The notes under the pieces were generated by a model. That model ran no database searches. It had not been told where the DNA came from and was given only the letters and a program-made list of their open reading frames with translations. This document shows, piece after piece, positions 58,503 to 64,000 of a stretch of 64,000 bases of DNA; the first letter of the stretch is position 1; each line of letters opens with the position of its first letter. The translations under genes were made by a program, and so were the position numbers. Source of the DNA: Triglochin maritima (taxonomy: Eukaryota > Streptophyta > Magnoliopsida > Alismatales > Juncaginaceae); contig OY821779.1 of the NCBI GenBank assembly GCA_963682175.1, positions 4,786,501 to 4,850,500 on the forward strand. Reading direction: 5' to 3'.

Positions 58503-59250
58503 ACACTTCTTAGCTATTAGGATCACTTTACCTCTGGAGGGTCTAGCTAAGTTGTATATTGAGGAGATCGTCAGACTTCACAGAGTGTCAGTGAGTATCA
58601 TTTCTAATCGAGATCTCAGGTTCACATCTAGATTTTAGGACAGTTTGTAGAAGGCCTTGGGGACTCAGTTGAAGTTCAGCACGACTTTCCATCCGTAGAC
58701 AGACGATCAGTCTGAAAGGACCATCCAGATGTTAGAGGATATGCTGAGGGCTTGTACTCTGGATTAGGCAGGATACTAGGATGAGCACTTGCCATTGATA
58801 GAGTTCGCTTACAACAACTATCATTCGAGTATTGGGATGGCGTCGTACGAGGCTTTGCACGGGAGACCTTGAAGATCACCGGTGTGCTGAAGTGATGTAA
58901 GTGAGAGGCAGTTGGGCTAGAGATTGTACAGATGTACGCTGAGATTGTCGACGTGATCAGACAGAGATCGGCGACCGCTCAGAGTAGGTAGAAGAGCTAC
59001 ACTGATAGGTGTAGACGAGAGTTATTGTTCGAGGTGGGCGATCATGTTTTCTTGAAGATCTCACCGTCTCGAGGAGTGATGAGATTTGGGAAGAAAGGGA
59101 AGCTCGGTCCGAGGTATGTCGGACCGTTTGAGATCCTTGACCGAATTGGAGAGGTCGCCTACAAGGTTGCGCTGCCGCCGCAGTTTTCGAGTCTTCACAG
59201 CGTCTTCCACGTATCGATGTTGAGGAAGTACGTAGTAGATCCCTCTCATG
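58503..59250 (+). pseudogene. Tekay integrase core and C-terminus (decayed)
   Basis: It starts AHFLAIRI, then [13 protein letters not shown] and a SNRDL version of SDRDP (second Asp retained), and a Q-to-TAG stop in FHPQTD. Both W of LDWAG-WDEH are TAG. The GPF/Y-type module [20 protein letters not shown] and [10 protein letters not shown] are clear. Homology ends just after DPSHVEY, before the chromodomain. Confidence 0.9.
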
Positions 59251-60230
59251 TAGAATATTTAATCCCTAAGAAATCATCCCAAATGCTTCCTCCATCTAGG
59301 AATTATTCCACATGTTGTGCCAACTAGTCTTAATCGAACTACTCGATTATGTACTTTGGTCATGGCATGTCGTGGGGATCATATGTATTGGCTGGACTGA
59401 CTCGTTCAAATCCATGTGCACACATTGGGGAGGCTCATGCAAGTGGGGTCTGACCCGATCATCCATCATGCGCACCCTTCGCTCGGTTATAGACATGTTT
59501 CATACTCGTCTCCTATTCTTGGGGAGAACGTGCACAACTGAATTGACATTTCCCAAAATAGCATACACATGTGGGAGAGATGTGCGTAAGTGGGTCTGGC
59601 TCGTTCAGCCCCTCACATCTCTTACATTCGGTTATGGACTCATTCCACAACCGTCCCACGCCTTCTTCTAGCTCCCATGTTTGACCCACTCCCGGTCCTC
59701 GTCAGTCCACAGCTAGTCGCCCGATGTTGACTTGGTGTTGACTCCATGTCTTGGCCTATGTTGATTTGGCATTTACTCCATGTTGACTTGGCGTTGACTC
59801 CTGGTCTTGGCTTCCAAACATCCGTTGGACATCCGTAGACTCCAAGTCTTGGTGCTCTTCCACATACCTATACGCTCTAAGCCACCAATCGTGCTCTCTC
59901 GCACATGTATTGTTGTTGCATGCCGCTTGATTCTCCTCACGCCTTGCCTCGCGTGTTGTCTCGTGTGCACGCCCTGTTGCCCATAACTTTGCCATGCGTT
60001 ATTCCAAACGCATTTGGCTACTTGTGTGTGGAAATACACTTCCCCAAGTGTTGCGCCCCTGCACATGTCGAATATGCTTGGTGCTTGCCTTACAAAACCA
60101 TGGGAGTCCTTGGCTACCCCCTTTTGCTCACCTCCACGCACTTGGGTTGCCTTGTGTGCTTCGCAGTTCCTTGTGAGAATCCAAACTCACGAACCTTCCC
60201 CGGCATGGCACACCCCTAAGGCATCCCCAA
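59251..60230. other. Unassigned repeat-like sequence
   Basis: After the Tekay remnant breaks off, this GC-richer DNA carries short direct repeats such as GTTGACTTGG(T/C)GTTGACTC (three copies at 59727-59800). Frames of 80-120 codons exist on both strands but share no known domain. It may be another LTR fragment. I could not find its ends. Confidence 0.4.
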
Positions 60231-60310
60231 TCTCAAAGGTGGTGACAGTGTGGGCTTAAAATAGAAAAATTAAGCCTTGGGCTCACTAGAGAACTTTTGT
60301 ACAAAAATAT
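60231..60310. repeat. Right end of a MITE like that at 46199
   Basis: GGCTTAAAATAGAAAAATTAAG and CTTGGGCTCACTAGAGAA correspond to the right end of the MITE at 46199-46400. The left end is missing. Confidence 0.7.
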
Positions 60311-60642
60311 ACTTCTAAGTTAGTTAAGTCATTGGTGCCACTATTGCCAAAGCATTCTGCAATGTGTATCCAACCTCAAGTAGATCCCTAACTATGCTTC
60401 TTGGCTCATCTTCCTTCCAGTTGTTGGCTTGGGCTTGATATCCACCCTTGTTGGTCCTGCTACTTCTGTTGTTGTGATTCTCCTTGCTTTTGTAGCTTCT
60501 CCTCATGCTTACTTGTCCTGAAAGAAGAAAATAAAGTTAAAGGCAAATGAAGCAAATATGAAGTGATGATGAAACAATAGTTAAGGTTTTTTCGTGAGAT
60601 AAATAATCTTTTTGCTTCTTTTTCCTTGGCTTTGTTGTGTTG

Positions 60643-60805
60643 CACTACAACAAAATAAGGTTTCACAGATAGAAAATATTCGTCGGTGTATGTCACTATC
60701 TGTCAGTGTTTCCGTCGGTGTAGTTAAATACTGACGAATATATCTAACATCGATATTTCCTGCATTGATGTTTAGTTCCACTGACGGATAAATGTCGTTA
60801 GTGTT
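60643..60805 (+). mobile_element. CACTA element terminus (fragment)
   Basis: It starts CACTACAACAAAATAAGG, the standard CACTA end, followed by direct and inverted subterminal motifs such as TTCGTCGGTG, TCCGTCGGTG, CTGACGAATA and CACTGACGGATA. No opposite end was found, so it is truncated or rearranged. Confidence 0.7.
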
Positions 60806-61404
60806 AAGTTTGGTGCCTGATTTGGAGGCTGTGATTGAGGTTGTGATCCCTGAGTTGCTTATTGAGGTTGTTTTTCAGGTTGTTATTGAGGTTGTGGTTG
60901 AGGGTGTGTTTCCTGACTTGCATTGAAAAAATATGCATAATCAAGTGAAGTTTACATAGTACAGTAATGAACATAAATTCTTACTAAATTTCAATTTACC
61001 TAGCTATAATTGACTGAGTGTTTCCTAATGGTTCTTTGCTTGTCTTGACTTGATATCCTAGTTTTTTACACCTTTAGCATCTATGTGTCCTGGTGATTCT
61101 TGTTGCCTCGTCTAATGGCTTAATTCTTTTTTCCCTTGGCCTTACTTTGGATCTTGGAGTATCAGATGGTGCCTCAAATCCAATATGGACAATATGCCAC
61201 TTGCTTGAATCAAGCATGGCTCTAATGCTTCCAACATAAGCTAATCTGTATCGCTCTGTGGTGTAGCAACACTCCTCTAATTGTGCCAAAGACAACACCA
61301 ACATGGACACGAGAAAGACCAACCACCTTCCACTCCATACAGGTACAAGTGCCAACATCTAGTTGTTGGGCCTAACACTTCAACTCTATGATCAGTCTCT
61401 CTGA
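60806..61404 (-). pseudogene. MULE transposase C-terminus (decayed)
   Basis: The minus strand encodes the end of a MURA-type transposase. A SWIM zinc finger appears as TCTCMEWKVVGLSRVHV, where the usual GIPCVH reads GLSRVH. Then come CYTTERYRLAYVGSIRAM and DSSKWHIVHIGFE, a basic RPREKRIKPLDEATRITRTH tail, a broken CKKLG knuckle, and a Gln/Pro-rich tail (PQPQPQ, QPEKQPQ, QPQSQPPNQAP) near 60810-60925. At least one frame change lies near 61340-61370 and stops interrupt the tail. Upstream sequence continues beyond the solo LTR at 61410-62888. Confidence 0.78.
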
Positions 61405-61409
61405 GAAAC

Positions 61410-62888
61410 TGTAACATCCCGAAACAGCGGAAGAATTACAAATTTTAAGATAAAAGATCACAAGACAAATCATCAAAGACGGGAATGTTACTCATAAAAT
61501 ATCCAAATGGTGCACCCTATTACATCAGAGTTGTCAAAAGGCACGACTACATCAAAGTACAGGAAGGGAAAATACAAGTAGTCATACTACCTAGAAAAAT
61601 ACAGAAAGAGGATCTGATCCCAACGCGCCTCCATCCTCAGTATCCACCCGCTAGAACCTAAAATGGTCCTGAAATAAAACATGCAACAACAATGCCCGAG
61701 TTTCCATAAGGAAACCCCGTATGCCAAGCTCACCTATATGCATGTAGTAGTACAAATGCATCTATCATACTAGTAGCATGTCATGTCATCAACAGTAAGG
61801 AAAACAGTTCCCCCGAAGGGTAACACAGGACTTCAGTCCGACAATCATCATCGGGTCTCACAAGGAGACCTACCGTAGGCACATACGGTCTAACGGAGCA
61901 AGACACGACACCCCCCACACGCGGCTACACTAATCATGGGGTTCGGCAAGGGGCATCCGCCAGGTCCGCGCCATAAGAAACAGATCTGTAACTCGTGGTC
62001 GAAACCACACCAACGGAGTCATCGCTCGGTCGGTCCATCAATCATCATCTCAGTAGGTGCCCAGCTGAGGAAAACATAGCCGGAACAACATCGGCACATC
62101 ATCATCATCGTCGGAACAACATCGGCGACATTACCGGCACAACATCGGTGGTCCAACAATACGTCCGGCACAACATCGGACGGGTCCAGACCGAAGTCTG
62201 TCAGGTCATCAGGCTCCACGAGCCGCAAACACCAACGTCGCCGCTATAAAAGCAGGGAAGCGACCTCCGTCACCATATAGGCCGGTAGTCACCTCACCCA
62301 ACGACAGTTGCGTGCTCGCACAATCATCATACATTGGGATCCACGATCCCTCATGCCTTCTACTCTACAATGAGTCCAATCAATCCATCATATTAGTCAC
62401 GATCCATACATGGAGGTGACGCGTCCCGAACACTCACACTCTTCCACACGGCGGTCCCTGGGCAGACACGTGTAACGCGCCCACCGTCACCTTCCGGCCC
62501 ACGCACAAGGCGAGGACACGGGTTTTCGTAGACAGAGTTGGCATCCTAAACGGAACCAGGAATTCAATCCTGTGCAAAAACGATCGACCGAATGAGGCAA
62601 CCCGGTCGACCGTTTCCTCAAGGGAATCGGTCGACCGAAAGTCTGGATCGGTCGTACTATTTGCGCAAACTTAAGTCACAACGGTCTAACGAATGTCTAA
62701 AACCGGTCGACCGAAATGAGGTCAAAATTCGGAGTATGGTCAACATCAATTCAAAGACTATCGGTCGACCGACTCAGGGGTCTCGATCGACCGAACCTTT
62801 TCCATCAAAACCAAAATCAACCAAACCTAGAACCAAAATCACCACAGTTTGGAAGATTAAAGGGTTACCTCTTTTGCTTTAGTGTACA
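61410..62888 (-). mobile_element. Solo LTR in a MULE gene (TSD GAAAC)
   Basis: A 1479-bp sequence from TGTAACATCCCGAAACAGCGG to TTTAGTGTACA with perfect TSD GAAAC at 61405-61409 and 62889-62893. The minus strand resembles the LTR at 36411-38512 (GGATGTTACA end, TTTATTTCAG acceptor, GAGGATGGAGGCGC block). The donor-like AAAAGAG/GTAACC lies only 20 nt from the LTR start, so the usual promoter part seems to be absent. Confidence 0.88.
62580..62800. repeat. CGGTCGACCG palindrome array in solo LTR
   Basis: Four exact decamers (near 62602, 62629, 62704, 62761) and degenerate copies (CGATCGACCG, CGATCGACCGAA). Confidence 0.82.
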
Positions 62889-62893
62889 GAAAC

Positions 62894-63869
62894 GTCGTGG
62901 ACGCATTGTGTGCCCACCACCACCGGCCGATGGCATTTTCCTTCGTCGAATTCTCCTGCAAGAGAAGATATGAAATTAGGCAAATCAAGATTGCAATTTG
63001 GGGAGGTTAGGGCAGGATTTACTATTTGGGGAAAAAGGCAGAGGCAACGAAATATGATTTGATATTGTTGGTGGTTAATGGTTTAACATGCCATTAGTGA
63101 CTAAACAAAATTAATTAAATAATTTTGTCAATTAAGCTTAATTTCGACCATTAACAAATTTAACCACGCCCAACACGACAAGTGTCCGACGGACACAATA
63201 AAACCAAACAGAATGACAATGTTCAAAAACTTACTGGCATACAGGAAATTGTTGGGTTTTGTAATGACACAGAGAAATAGTGATAGAAGAGTGACAGAAA
63301 ACTAAACTTGATGTTTTGCAGTGGCATGCAAGCAAAACTTTTTTTCATATTTTTTCACTATATTATTCACCTTTTCCCATGTTTTGCAACATTTTTGAAA
63401 TTGGTTTTTCACTGTGCCTCTCCAAATTCCCATTTTTTATGCTAAATGAACCTTTTCATTGTTTCCTACTAATTGAGACCGATATCAGATCGGCAAAGTA
63501 GGGCATTTGAGAACGCTAGTTGGAAGTTTTCACATAACCTAATTACTCAACACAAAACAAAAAAATAAATCAGTTTGTGAAGTCGTCAAAAACTCTCCAA
63601 AGACTTGAGAAAACTTTATATCCTTTACTAAAATATATATAAGTTCCTGGCATTGAGCAATGAGATTCAAAGAATCCAGAAAAGATTTTAAAAAAAATCA
63701 CATGGATCGATGCTTCAGCAAGAAAAGACAGTCCATTTGATATGCCAAACACTCCGTAATACATGGCAAACTAATACAAGGGTGTATTTAAGTTTACAAA
63801 TTATAAAACAGTAGTTGACATGTTTAGAGGTGAATATGGACAGATTCAGTGTCAGGAACTCAACTCAAG
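62894..63869. other. Upstream MULE debris and AT-rich spacer
   Basis: On the minus strand 62894 to about 62960 continues the MULE transposase frame into the LTR junction (joined sense: FLRETDHRVEVLGPTT). Beyond that no gene or repeat end is visible. Confidence 0.45.
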
Positions 63870-64000
63870 CACTACTGCAGAATTAGGTTATTACGTCGGA
63901 TGTTTTGACATATCACGTCGAGTTGACCGACCTTAGCTGACCGACGTGTGTCCGGGGGATGTGGTAATGAAGGGGATATCACGCCGATCAAAATGCCGAT
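63870..64000 (+). mobile_element. CACTA-like terminus running off the window
   Basis: CACTACTGCAGAATTAGG opens the sequence. Spaced ACGTCGGATG, CACGTCGAGT, GACCGACC and GACCGACGTG words follow, typical of CACTA subterminal repeats. The body lies outside the window, so this is tentative. Confidence 0.5.

Larger units (their letters stand above)
44812..59250 (+). mobile_element. Decayed Tekay element with nested insertions
   Basis: A 5' LTR (44812-46554), a mutated tRNA-iMet primer site, and gag, zinc knuckle, protease, RT, RNase H and integrase sequence in the expected order, colinear with the intact element at 3718-12269. A gag-protease element (47963-55332) and a solo LTR (57255-58497) interrupt it. 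The chromodomain and 3' LTR are missing beyond about 59250, so the right end is truncated. Many in-frame stops mark it as old. Confidence 0.92.

Noticed and set aside
59756..60259. Several 60-122 codon ORFs on both strands
   Set aside because: Mutually overlapping frames in repeat-like DNA with no conserved motif.

Overview
This window is plant nuclear DNA, most likely from a eudicot. It carries an intronless CIPK6-type kinase, spliced genes with GT-AG introns, and chromovirus, Mutator-like (MULE), hAT and CACTA transposons of plant type. No rRNA, tRNA, organellar or bacterial sequence was seen. About two thirds of the window is recognisable transposon. Element boundaries were read from terminal sequences and target-site duplications (TSDs), so several insertions can be placed to the base.

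Layout. 1-12274: a Tekay-type solo LTR (1557-3429) and an intact, young Tekay chromovirus on the minus strand (3718-12269, TSD TCTCT, 1477-aa gag-pol with chromodomain). 14533-15831: a CIPK6-like kinase with TATA box and small uORF. 17701-21390: a 3.7-kb Mutator-type element with a 9-bp TSD. It carries a complete four-exon plant mobile domain (PMD) gene and a convergent, truncated MURA-like gene. 25414-26533: a two-exon Myb/SANT-like (LIMYB-type) gene. 27974-28816: a solo LTR. 29752-30664: a deletion derivative of the PMD-carrying family that keeps the first exon of both genes and has gained a hairpin of MURA-like coding sequence. 31899-40610: an older MULE-like element with GRF-zinc-finger gene remnants and a minisatellite, broken by three solo LTRs, one nested in another. 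41103-41359: a hAT-type MITE. 44812-59250: a decayed Tekay element interrupted by a non-autonomous gag-protease LTR element (47963-55332, LTRs identical wherever compared) and by a solo LTR of that same family. 59251-64000: MULE and CACTA fragments and another solo LTR.

Only two genes look like ordinary host genes: the CIPK and the LIMYB-type gene. The PMD gene is intact but sits inside a transposon. The repeats share unexpected features. The palindrome CGGTCGACCG occurs in arrays in nine LTR copies from several LTR types. In the Tekay-like LTRs the arrays lie between conserved splice-like signals, while in the other type they lie upstream of the TATA box. The PMD-MULE family is laid out like maize MuDR, with two convergent genes starting about 150 bp inside each TIR, but PMD takes the place of the second gene.

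Limits: identities were judged by eye and by identical ORF translations. Family names rest on motif recognition without any database search. Exon models are predictions from reading frame and splice consensus.
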